Under the pieces are notes generated by a model. The model saw nothing but the letters and a program-made list of their open reading frames with translations. It was not told where the DNA came from and ran no database searches. A stretch of 15,198 nt of DNA from Aquimarina sp. GTDB lineage: Bacteria > Bacteroidota > Bacteroidia > Flavobacteriales > Flavobacteriaceae. Location: positions 1-15,198 of the forward strand of contig NZVW01000120.1 in NCBI GenBank assembly GCA_002697475.1, in the 5' to 3' direction. The position numbers and the translations under genes were made by a program. Of the stretch, positions 1 to 6,800 are shown one piece after another. Each line of letters opens with the position of its first letter. Position 1 is the first letter of the stretch.

Positions 1-1
1 C

Positions 2-133
2 AACATTTTACCGATTGAGACCCTGAAGCTCCCGAAGTCTCGGGACAGGGTGACTGAGCAGTTATTAGTATTTAAGGATATTCAATTAATAAATAAAGTT
101 CGATCAGAAATCGTGAAAACTCTAAATTATTAA
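2..133 (+). CDS. Possible C-terminal fragment of a gene entering from the left edge
   Basis: Frame 2 is open from the left edge for 43 codons and ends at TAA 131-133. The last residues (VRSEIVKTLNY) have the mixed charged and hydrophobic look of a real C-terminus. I recognise no family. Codons for about 13 residues (ETLKLPKSRDRVT) coincide exactly with the palindromic repeat at 17-54, so if this is coding, a dispersed repeat has become part of the reading frame. An open frame of this length could also occur by chance in AT-rich DNA, so the call is tentative. Confidence 0.35.
   Translation, partial: NILPIETLKLPKSRDRVTEQLLVFKDIQLINKVRSEIVKTLNY
17..54. repeat. Dispersed palindromic repeat with nested stem
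   Basis: The inner arms TCCCGA (30-35) and TCGGGA (40-45) pair perfectly around a 4-base loop. Outer arms CCCTG (21-25) and CAGGG (46-50) pair with a 4-base bulge. The reverse strand begins GTCACCCTG, the same opening as the repeat at 3582-3630, so both probably belong to one family of interspersed palindromes. There is no T-tract, so it is not a convincing intrinsic terminator. Confidence 0.6.
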
Positions 134-358
134 AAAAGAGAATGGACATATAGTTTCTAATTAAAGTATTTAGAGGTTTGAGTTGGAAAATTAACACCAA
201 AACTAAGGATAAGGATAATTTTGATACCGAAACTAAAACTTAAGATGAAAGTAGTCACTTATAGAAACCTGTATCTAAAATGACTGGTAATAAGGTGAAA
301 TAATTGTAAATTAATAGAAGTTCTGTTTTTAAACCATGTCTCTGAAAATAACATTTAA
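134..358. other. Gene-free AT-rich spacer
   Basis: I see no credible reading frame, RNA gene or clear TAnnTTTG motif here. The promoter of the lipoprotein gene at 359 should lie in this stretch, but I cannot place it. Confidence 0.5.
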
Positions 359-1471
359 ATGAAAATTCTAAACATTGGGTATGAATTAATTGTTTTTGTA
401 GTTCTTCAGGTAATATTTGTCTCTTGTAAGTTCGATGAATCAAAAACTAATTCCTTTTTGGATTGGGTAGAAGATAAAAATATATCTGATAGGATTATTG
501 TTCATCGACATCAAAATCAATGTGATTCAATCAATTTTTTGGCTTCTAAATTGCAACTAGAAGAATTTAAGTCTAAGCATTATTTTTCTCAATTAAATTG
601 TACAGAGTCCAATTCAGAAAAGGCCAAGGAGTATCTTATCAAGATGCTGGCCTCGGGCTATCATATAACAAAGGTTGATAGTACTGAATACAGTCATTTC
701 TGGGCAGGATTAAAAGATGTGTATCCAACTCTTAGAAGTAATTTTTGGAAAGATAAAGACACAGCAGTTTTTAAAAGTATTGAAGAAAGATTTTATTTAG
801 ATCAAAGTAGTATTAATAGAGCTAGAAAGTCAAAAGACAGTATTGATTATGCGTATGCAGACAGTATTAATAGTTATAATACCAAATTTATTATTGATTA
901 TATAAAAGAAAAGGGTTATCCATATATACCTCCTGCTTATGTTTTTTCTGAACGAAGAAGTCAACTTAGTTTTGATATTCTGGCAATACACGCCAATGAA
1001 AAGGATAGGGCATATATACTTGAAAGGGCAATTCAGAAAGCACAACAAGGAAAGATCGATTGGCAGTCGCCAATCTCAATTTGTACAACCTTTTTTACTA
1101 ATCTTAATACTAAGACTCACGTAAAGCCAATACGCTTTTTGTCATTTGATAATAAGAATGATCTTGATATTGATAAATCACTACTCCAATTATATTCTAT
1201 AGTTGATGTTTATGATAAAAATACTATCAACTTGCCCTTCTTTCAAAATAAAAAAAGGAAGTACCTGATAAGTATCCAGCCCTCAAAATCCAATTCTTAT
1301 CCAAAAGAGGAAGTAAGCAAACATTTGGAAATTATGAAAAATGTTCTGGTCGATAAACTTGGTATGGATTCTAATTTGATTCATTTAGCTAAAATACCTG
1401 ACCCTAATGAGGAGGCTCCAGGATCTATTAAATACGATTATACATTATCAGTTCTAGATAGAAAACAATGA
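359..1471 (+). CDS. Hypothetical lipoprotein, possibly DUF6624-like
   Basis: A 370-residue protein. The N-terminus is a short hydrophobic signal ending in FVSC, with Cys23 as the likely lipidated residue, so it should be an exported membrane-anchored lipoprotein. No enzyme motif is obvious. Around residues 180-240 a block with IKEKGYPY, then AIHANEKDRAYI, then a QQGKI stretch resembles the layout of DUF6624 proteins (a GWP-like motif followed by a QHAD-like motif and a conserved helix). This comes from recall, not a search. The C-terminal region (about 300-370) is basic then acidic, with no recognised domain. The ATG at 359 is chosen because the signal peptide follows directly; no strong Shine-Dalgarno is present, which is common in Bacteroidota. 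It appears to be monocistronic, with 227 bases to the next gene. Confidence 0.8.
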   Translation: MKILNIGYELIVFVVLQVIFVSCKFDESKTNSFLDWVEDKNISDRIIVHRHQNQCDSINFLASKLQLEEFKSKHYFSQLNCTESNSEKAKEYLIKMLASGYHITKVDSTEYSHFWAGLKDVYPTLRSNFWKDKDTAVFKSIEERFYLDQSSINRARKSKDSIDYAYADSINSYNTKFIIDYIKEKGYPYIPPAYVFSERRSQLSFDILAIHANEKDRAYILERAIQKAQQGKIDWQSPISICTTFFTNLNTKTHVKPIRFLSFDNKNDLDIDKSLLQLYSIVDVYDKNTINLPFFQNKKRKYLISIQPSKSNSYPKEEVSKHLEIMKNVLVDKLGMDSNLIHLAKIPDPNEEAPGSIKYDYTLSVLDRKQ

Positions 1472-1485
1472 CATTATGAAGCTAT

Positions 1486-1546
1486 TTAACTAGTATTCTG
1501 ATTCCCTAAACATTGTAGAAAAGCTTCATTTTGCATTGTGTAGTGA
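1486..1546 (+). repeat. Diverged repeat, copy 1 (mate at 3462-3522)
   Basis: AACTAGT at 1488-1494 and GTAGAAAAG starting at 1515 recur at 3464-3470 and 3491 with identical spacing (offset 1976 throughout). The last 32 bases match at 28 positions; the middle has diverged. It lies just after the lipoprotein gene. Confidence 0.6.
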
Positions 1547-1613
1547 TAGTTTTTTGATATTAAAAGTCAAGTAAAACGGCATCCAAAACCTATGAATTCC
1601 TGATTTAGCCAAG

Positions 1614-1634
1614 TTTGACGTAGATTTGACGTAG
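1614..1634 (+). promoter_or_regulatory. 11-bp-phased direct repeat, candidate operator
   Basis: The decamer TTTGACGTAG occurs at 1614-1623 and again at 1625-1634. The starts are 11 bases apart, about one helical turn, so two protein subunits could bind the same DNA face. It lies about 65-85 bases before the XRE gene and upstream of its likely promoter. A role as a binding site is inference. Confidence 0.4.
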
Positions 1635-1638
1635 TATA

Positions 1639-1663
1639 GACGACATGAAAATATAATGTTGTC
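1639..1663. promoter_or_regulatory. Inverted repeat upstream of XRE promoter, candidate autoregulatory operator
   Basis: The arms GACGACAT (1639-1646) and ATGTTGTC (1656-1663) are complementary at seven of eight positions around a 9-base spacer. The dyad ends two bases before the putative -7 element, a typical position for a repressor site. XRE-family proteins usually bind such dyads as dimers, so autoregulation by the gene at 1699 is the simplest reading. Confidence 0.45.
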
Positions 1664-1665
1664 AA

Positions 1666-1673
1666 TAGCTTTG
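1666..1673 (+). promoter_or_regulatory. Bacteroidota -7 promoter element for the XRE gene
   Basis: TAGCTTTG matches the TAnnTTTG consensus perfectly, 25 bases before the ATG at 1699. Transcription would start near 1680, leaving a leader of about 19 bases. I see no good -33 element, which might imply weak or regulated expression. Confidence 0.55.
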
Positions 1674-1698
1674 TAGCGTACAATTAAAATCTATAGTA

Positions 1699-2289
1699 AT
1701 GAAATCAAATAATCTGGCTAAGAAGATAAAGGAATTAAGAATACGCCAAGGTTTTTCTCAGGAAACCTTAGCCTATGAAACAAACTTAGGATTAAGAACG
1801 ATACAAAGAATTGAAAATGGAGAGTCTGAACCCAGAGGGGATACGCTACAAAAAATCTCAAGAGTATTAAAAACCTCTCCGGATGAATTATTAGACTGGT
1901 CCATTGAAAAGGACAGGGGATTCCTCTTGCTATTGGCTTTATCTCCTTTATCTTTTCTAATCTTTCCGTTATTGGGTATCATCGCTCCTTTAGTGTTATG
2001 GATCACTAAAAGAAATAAAATTGATGGTGTAGATTGGTATGGCAAGAAAATTCTCAATTTTCAGATCACCTGGGGTGTCCTGATCTTTTTGGCGTATTTA
2101 TTATCCATTCTAATGATGTTAAGAGTGATTAGCGTGGACATCAGTTTTTTCAGTCCCTTTGCACCGCTTTCTTTAATTTCAGTATTCCTGATATTATATG
2201 CAATTAATATTGGATTACTGATTGTCAATGCTATTCTTATTCATAAAGAAAAGAAAGTTTGGTACCCTGCAATTCCTTTGTTGCGATAG
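1699..2289 (+). CDS. XRE-family HTH regulator fused to DUF4870-like membrane domain
   Basis: A 196-residue protein. Residues about 7-63 form a classic Cro/C1-type helix-turn-helix (IKELRIRQGFSQETLA, then TIQRIENGESEP). After a short linker, three to four hydrophobic segments occupy roughly 73-98, 118-142, 150-170 and 170-182. Between the first two sits WYGKKILNFQITWG, matching the GKxxLNFQ signature I know from DUF4870/Tic20-like membrane proteins. It is therefore probably a membrane-tethered DNA-binding protein that could pass a membrane or envelope signal to its promoter; the signal is unknown. An 11-bp-phased direct repeat and a dyad lie just upstream and suggest autoregulation. No toxin-like partner is adjacent. 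Domain calls are firm; the regulatory role is inferred. Confidence 0.85.
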   Translation: MKSNNLAKKIKELRIRQGFSQETLAYETNLGLRTIQRIENGESEPRGDTLQKISRVLKTSPDELLDWSIEKDRGFLLLLALSPLSFLIFPLLGIIAPLVLWITKRNKIDGVDWYGKKILNFQITWGVLIFLAYLLSILMMLRVISVDISFFSPFAPLSLISVFLILYAINIGLLIVNAILIHKEKKVWYPAIPLLR

Positions 2290-2315
2290 GTGTTTAATAT
2301 GCTATTAACTAAATC

Positions 2316-2344
2316 TTGTTCATTAAGTTACGTTTATTGAACAA
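2316..2344 (+). terminator. Weak hairpin after the XRE gene
   Basis: TTGTTCA (2316-2322) and TGAACAA (2338-2344) pair perfectly over seven bases around a 15-base loop, 27 bases after the XRE stop codon. The stem is AT-rich and lacks a following T-run, so it could be a terminator, an operator or chance. Confidence 0.25.
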
Positions 2345-2433
2345 TGAGACCTTATCTCAACAGGAATTTGAGGGGAATGAAAATCCAAGTATTATTTTGT
2401 AATTTTTATATATTAGTTGAAGTTGATCACTAA

Positions 2434-2440
2434 AAGGAAG
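2434..2440 (+). promoter_or_regulatory. Ribosome binding site supporting a TTG start
   Basis: AAGGAAG lies nine bases before the TTG at 2450. An in-frame TAA at 2444-2446 excludes any upstream start, so this purine-rich site decides for the TTG over the downstream ATG near 2533. Confidence 0.55.
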
Positions 2441-2449
2441 TAATAAATT

Positions 2450-2866
2450 TTGAAATTGGATAATAGTGGTGTAGGAATTGCGGTAGCACTTGGAGTTAGT
2501 TTATTCTTTTTATATACGAGAAAAGAGAAATGGATGCCTTCGAAAATTGTTTGGATAATTTGTACGGTGCTATTTCTAATAGGAATTTTTGGGTTACTTT
2601 ATCTAAATGTACATTCAAAGAAGGATAAGATCCTGTATTACGGTTACTGTGTGCCTATGATATATTGGATTTTTGATAGAGTATTTAAGCATATCAGTTA
2701 TAAAATTCATAACAGAGATTTCATTTTATATCTGAGAGGTTCTTTTGAGGTAAATGACGGATTTGGAGCTAAAAACCCACACGTTAAGGAGTCTGATATG
2801 GTGTTTTCGTTTGCTTTATTGTTTATAATTGTTATAGCAACATTATCGATAACACAAATTGCTTAA
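2450..2866 (+). CDS. Small integral membrane protein, unknown function
   Basis: A 138-residue protein starting at TTG behind a good ribosome binding site. Hydrophobic segments at about 6-22, 32-53, 62-79 and 116-137 suggest four membrane helices. A soluble loop between the third and fourth holds YKIHNRDFILYLRG and GFGAKNPHVKESD. I recognise no family. The last six codons and the stop (S133 to A138, 2846-2866) lie inside a member of the interspersed repeat family that is copied at 3668-3715, so the native C-terminus may have been replaced by a repeat insertion. The protein is then slightly altered in length rather than destroyed. It has no close operon partner; the next gene begins 124 bases downstream. 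Confidence 0.65.
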   Translation: MKLDNSGVGIAVALGVSLFFLYTRKEKWMPSKIVWIICTVLFLIGIFGLLYLNVHSKKDKILYYGYCVPMIYWIFDRVFKHISYKIHNRDFILYLRGSFEVNDGFGAKNPHVKESDMVFSFALLFIIVIATLSITQIA

Positions 2867-2890
2867 AAGCATTTTGCCTCTGAACTGACA
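2846..2890 (+). repeat. Interspersed repeat copy A, forming the 3' end of a gene
   Basis: The first 33 bases (2846-2878) match 3670-3702 at 31 positions, and both copies then end in CTGACA (one base of length difference). The CTGACA end and TCGATA start match the family seen at 3289-3330. The first 21 bases are translated as the end of the membrane protein. Confidence 0.65.
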
Positions 2891-2920
2891 GAAGAAATCT
2901 CATTTGAATAATAAACGATT

Positions 2921-2966
2921 GTCACATCGAGTGATTTTGAATAAAATGAAAAATTGTATCGAGATG
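2921..2966 (-). repeat. Interspersed repeat copy B, left flank of the GIY-YIG gene
   Basis: GTCACATCGAGTG at the left and TTGTATCGAGA at the right correspond to the reverse complement of the copy at 3289-3330, with an unrelated centre. It is thus inverted relative to the right-flank copy and ends about 24 bases before the GIY-YIG start. Confidence 0.65.
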
Positions 2967-2982
2967 TATTTTGGCATATATT

Positions 2983-2990
2983 TACCTTTG
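2983..2990 (+). promoter_or_regulatory. TAnnTTTG motif touching the GIY-YIG start
   Basis: TACCTTTG is a perfect -7 consensus, but its last G is the first base of the GTG start. A transcript starting about seven bases further would lack that codon. Either the promoter is not used as such, or a short leader plus the original start codon was lost here. Confidence 0.35.
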
Positions 2991-3280
2991 TGAAATCCTA
3001 TTTTGTTTACATTTTACAATGTAGAGATAAGTCCTATTATGTAGGAATAACTTCGAATTTAAACAGGAGAGTTATGGAACATCAAATGGGTAAGCATATA
3101 GATGCATATACCTACAAGAGAAGACCTGTTCGACTTTTATATTATTGCGAGTTTACTGATGTTAATCTAGCAATCTCTACTGAAAAACAAATTAAAAAAT
3201 GGTCAAAAGCTAAAAAACAAGCTTTGATAAATGATGAATTTGAAAAGTTGCCTAATTTATCCAAAAAGAAGTTTAGTTGA
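2990..3280 (+). CDS. GIY-YIG endonuclease domain protein (UPF0213/COG2827 type)
   Basis: A protein of about 96 residues consisting of a single GIY-YIG domain. The VYI and YVG motifs that define the fold, a following NLNRRVMEH (with the conserved Arg) and the catalytic Glu in STEKQIKKWSK are all present, so the nuclease core looks intact. A lysine-rich tail ends the protein. GTG 2990 is preferred because it gives MKSYFVYIL, the usual N-terminus of this group; the frame stays open to a TTG at 2954, which would add 12 residues read from repeat sequence. Stand-alone members of the family are single-domain DNA nucleases of poorly known role, often present in several copies in flavobacteria (recall, not searched). 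The gene is bracketed by inverted copies of an interspersed repeat (2921-2966 and 3289-3330). Confidence 0.85.
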   Translation: MKSYFVYILQCRDKSYYVGITSNLNRRVMEHQMGKHIDAYTYKRRPVRLLYYCEFTDVNLAISTEKQIKKWSKAKKQALINDEFEKLPNLSKKKFS

Positions 3281-3288
3281 AATAAATA

Positions 3289-3330
3289 GGTCTCGATACA
3301 ACCTGCTTCGCAGCCCACTCGACCTGACAG
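3289..3330 (+). repeat. Interspersed repeat copy C, right flank of the GIY-YIG gene
   Basis: It begins GGTCTCGATACAA and ends CACTCGACCTGACAG, with a small CTGC-TTC-GCAG hairpin in the centre (3303-3313). Its ends are the reverse complement of copy B at 2921-2966. It starts eight bases after the GIY-YIG stop codon. Confidence 0.7.
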
Positions 3331-3461
3331 AGAGCGTTTAATTGATAGAAATAAATGTCCGGATTAAAAACCGCCCTAAGAAAACGATACGGCAAAAATG
3401 AAGTGAACGAAACGGTAATGTAAAATTCGCAAATTGTAGTAAGACACTATTGATTGTTATT

Positions 3462-3522
3462 TTAACTAGTGGGATGTATAATTGAATAGTGTAGAAAAGT
3501 TTCATTTTACATAGTGCAGTGA
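3462..3522 (+). repeat. Diverged repeat, copy 2 (mate at 1486-1546)
   Basis: It carries AACTAGT, then 20 unmatched bases, then 32 bases with 28 matches to 1515-1546. The constant offset of 1976 shows a single duplication or a shared repeat family, without internal indels. Confidence 0.6.
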
Positions 3523-3528
3523 ACACTA

Positions 3529-3546
3529 TCCCGATAGTTATCGGGA
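3529..3546. repeat. Perfect palindrome TCCCGATA/TATCGGGA
   Basis: Eight-base arms at 3529-3536 and 3539-3546 are perfectly complementary around GT. The TCCCGA core resembles the inner stem at 30-45. It could form a cruciform or hairpin, but there is no T-run and no gene ends near it on the plus strand. Confidence 0.6.
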
Positions 3547-3581
3547 GTCCTTATATTTCTTCAGTCTATATAATTATATCC

Positions 3582-3630
3582 GTCACCCTGAGCTGTCACA
3601 TCGAGCGGAGTCGAGATGCAGTCGAAGGGT
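3582..3630. repeat. Nested composite repeat
   Basis: The outer parts GTCACCCTGAG (3582-3592) and AGTCGAAGGGT (3620-3630) look like the two halves of one palindromic repeat. Between them lies CTGTCACATCGAG...GTCGAGATG, which matches the end sequences of copy B at 2921-2966. One repeat therefore seems to sit inside another. Confidence 0.5.
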
Positions 3631-3667
3631 TCGGCAATGGAAAAAAGAATGTATGCTAAAATATAGG

Positions 3668-3715
3668 TCTCGATAACACAAATTGCCTAAAATCATTTTG
3701 CCACCCCACCTGACA
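3668..3715 (+). repeat. Interspersed repeat copy D
   Basis: It begins TCTCGATA, preceded by AGG as in copy C, and ends CCACCTGACA, near the family end CACTCGACCTGACA. Its centre is nearly identical to copy A (31 of 33 bases from 3670), so it links the family ends of copy C with the centre of copy A. Confidence 0.6.
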
Positions 3716-3760
3716 TTTGAGTAGGTTTGAAAATCTAACCTTTATAATCTCCTTAAAATA

Positions 3761-3812
3761 GTTCTCGATACAACGACCGTCTATCCAAGCCATCCGTCAC
3801 TCGAACAGACAG
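3761..3812 (+). repeat. Interspersed repeat copy E, degenerate
   Basis: It starts GTTCTCGATACAACG and ends GTCACTCGAACAGACAG, the same ends as copy C with substitutions and a different centre. Confidence 0.55.
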
Positions 3813-3845
3813 TAAAACAACATTCAACCCTGAAATCTACGGTCC

Positions 3846-3887
3846 GATACCTGATACCTGTCACCTGTCACCTGCTACCTCACACCT
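3846..3887. repeat. Heptanucleotide tandem array, about six units
   Basis: The units read GATACCT, GATACCT, GTCACCT, GTCACCT, GCTACCT, CACACCT: a constant period of seven with invariant CCT endings and pairs of identical neighbours. The array ends six bases before the stop codon of the M1 fusion gene. The unit differs in sequence from, but resembles in style, the array at 8671-8719. Confidence 0.8.
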
Positions 3888-3892
3888 AAACC

Positions 3893-6800
3893 TTACTCCT
3901 CCACGAACTTCAGGTTATCCTCAGAGTTTCGATCAATCAATTTGTTATAGGGATCGATACCTGCTTTTTCGGGTTTCTGATCCGTAACGATGGTAAAGGT
4001 ATTATCTCCAGATGTTAACCATTTACGCTCCAGGTAGTACGGGTTCTTCAATGGTACATCTTTCTGATCTTTGATATCCTCTCCAAACAGTCCTATTTCA
4101 ATCAGGTTTTTACCATCATCTGTGCGCTTTTCTTTTCCGGTATCGTCGTAGTAGATCTTTTTACTATTTACCGTAAAAGTAGTTTCATAGGTACCATTAT
4201 CTAGTTTTTTGGTTTTAGTGTCTGTGACACGATTTTCATATAGCACAATCTCCTTAAATCCATCTTCCACCACATATTTAAGAGAATCCGGCGTTACCTG
4301 ATAAATGGCATCAAAAAGATTTTCTGAAGTAGGATAGTAGCCTTTTTCAAAGTATTTATACTCCATCAAAAAGTTACGTAGCGCAGTATTCATTTTTTGC
4401 TCCCCGATTAAATCCTGTATATGATATACCACCATAGATCCTTTACGGTACCAGATATGTTGTCCGGTTTCTACATTAAGCAGAGATCGCTCTGGCTTAA
4501 AGCTAAAGGCACGACTGCGCAGATAGTTATCCAACGAATATTTCAGGAAGTTTTTGATACCATTTTCACCATACTCCTGTTTCATGGTCATTAAGGAGGA
4601 GTATTCTGCTAAGGTTTCAGATATGATATTAGCTCCGGAGGTTTTACTTGGCGTTACGATATGCCCCCACCACTGGTGTGCTACCTCGTGCGTAGTTACC
4701 CTAAAGGCATAGTTAAAATCCTCTGCTTTATCAAAATTGGCTGCAAACCCAAAATCTTCAGAATACGGAATGGTAGTTACAAAGGACTGTGCAAAGGTGG
4801 AAAACGCAGGGAATTCTACAATACGAATCACAGAATTAGGATACTCGTAGAAATTCTTAGAGCAATAGTCTAAGGCTACCCGTACACCATCAATCATATG
4901 ATTAATATTTCTGCCATGCTCAGGATGGTAATATACCTCTATAGTTACATTTTTACCACTGGGTGCTGTCCACGATGATTTTTCTACAGTATAATCAGCC
5001 GAGACTACATTAAAAAATAAATCTGTCTGTGACTCCAGCTTATAGTGATAATAGGATCGGCCTTCTTTTTTATAATTGTTAATCAATTTTCCGGGAGCCA
5101 GGGCGATCTGGTCTTCACTGGTGCTGACTACAGCTTCAAAATTAATAAAGTTAGCATCTTCATTAAACAGATTTTTCTTTAGCGCGGTAGAATCTGATCT
5201 GGACGGATATAGGTAATCCAGTTTTTCCAGATCATACTTTTTACGTACGCCATTGTCTACCAAACTACGGTCGTAATGAAAAGTTGGGAATATAGAATTA
5301 TTGATAAATGTTCCGTTGTGTAATACCTCCGTTTCCAGTTTGTTGGCAAACCCTTTGGTCTCTGACCACATTTCTATAGTTAGGGCTGAGGTAGCATTAG
5401 GTTGCAGGGATTGCGGTAGTTTATATAAATAGATACGATGTGCGGAATCGGCTACCGCAGGTTGTAGTACTGTACCATTATAAGAAACCTTTTTAATCTC
5501 CGTATGCTCACTCGGATATTGCACATTAAGCATTAAGGTGTCGATAGCCGTTTCATAATTATTAGTAATGGTAAACTCACCTTTGGCAGCAATATTTCGA
5601 TCTTCAGGAAACACATCGATATACGCTTTCAAATCTGTAACCTGTGGATGAGGCTGACCAATGTATTTACCATATTTCTTTTCTTTTTCTGCTGACGAGG
5701 ATTCCAGAGCATCACCAGAGGACATACTGTTGAGTACCTTTAAGTTATAATAGCTATAGCTGGTTACGCCTATAAAAAGAATCAGAGTACCTACTAGACT
5801 TAAAATGGTCTTTACAGAAAAACGCTTTTTAGCCAGATACAATCTTTCTTTGGCACTGGAAAAAAAGCCTCTTGTCCAGAATGCTTTACCAATAATAACC
5901 AGAATTAAGGTAAATAAAATCCAGTAGAGATTTAACCATGTAATTCCGGTTAAGTAATGACCAAATCCGTTAAGATCACTTAAAAAGAAAGGAGTTGTTC
6001 CTCCAAAAATAAACAGAGGATTGGTACTTTTAAAAACCAGGGCTACTAGTAGTGGTAAACCCACATATAACAATACAATTATAAAGTGACCTAGAAATTT
6101 ATTGTTAACCAGTACGTGGATAAAAAATGCCAGGAATATGGTAGTTAAAAATCCCGGAAATACTAAACCATAGTTATAGATCAAATAGGTAACAATATCT
6201 ATTGAAAAATATCCGCTAACCAATTGGAATACGACTCCTATAAAAATATTGATAAATGCCAGTACGGCTGCGACCCCTATAAGAGATATGATCTTAGAAA
6301 AATACAGACTAAAATTACTGATAGGTAAAGCATCATAAAACACAAAGGTTTTATTGCTTCGGGTTCTATGTACTGCCTCTCCTGAGTATATGATCAGTAT
6401 TATTGCAGAAAATAGGGATAATCCAGCGGTAATATACACTACCACATATCGTGTTAATGGTAAGTTAGGAGTGCCATAGGTTTCATTAGCCTTATAGACT
6501 GTAAATAACGCAACTAATACACCAATGATCAATAGAATTAAAAAGATAGGATCTTTAACAATGGACAGAAATTCTATTTTAGATAAAGACCATAAGTTCT
6601 TTCTGCTGTTTTGTTTACTAAAATCCTGTATAACTCTGGTCACACCGGTAGATATAAAAGGATCGTTATTTGTCTTGGATTTCTTTTTACCGGACACCAA
6701 AAACCTTTTATAATCAAAACGAAGTACCGTAGCTAAAAAGAATACCATACCGATACCTAGCCATAATAGTCTATTCATTAAAAACGGGCCATATATAGGC

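Larger units (their letters stand above)
3281..3892. other. 612-bp gene-free region packed with repeats
   Basis: No credible gene is visible. The stretch holds three copies of the GIY-YIG-flanking repeat family (3289-3330, 3668-3715, 3761-3812), a further copy nested in another repeat (3582-3630), the mate of the repeat at 1486-1546, a perfect CCCGATA-type palindrome and a heptanucleotide array that abuts the end of the minus-strand M1 gene. It separates converging genes. Confidence 0.7.

Noticed and set aside
21..50. Intrinsic terminator at the left edge
   Set aside because: The stem is good but has no T-tract, and it may lie inside a reading frame.
1699..2289. XRE protein as the antitoxin of a toxin-antitoxin pair
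   Set aside because: No small toxin-like gene is adjacent, and the protein carries its own membrane domain.
2954..2989. TTG at 2954 as the nuclease start
   Set aside because: The added residues come from repeat sequence and have no place in the fold. GTG 2990 gives the expected N-terminus. It remains possible, because the promoter motif overlaps the GTG.
3338..3526. Minus-strand 62-codon frame in the repeat-rich gap
   Set aside because: It overlaps repeat sequence, shows no domain and no ribosome site, and is best explained by chance in AT-rich DNA.
3846..3887. Short regular repeats as a possible CRISPR array
   Set aside because: The period is seven bases without spacers, so it is a tandem array and not repeat-spacer DNA. 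The same holds for 8671-8719.
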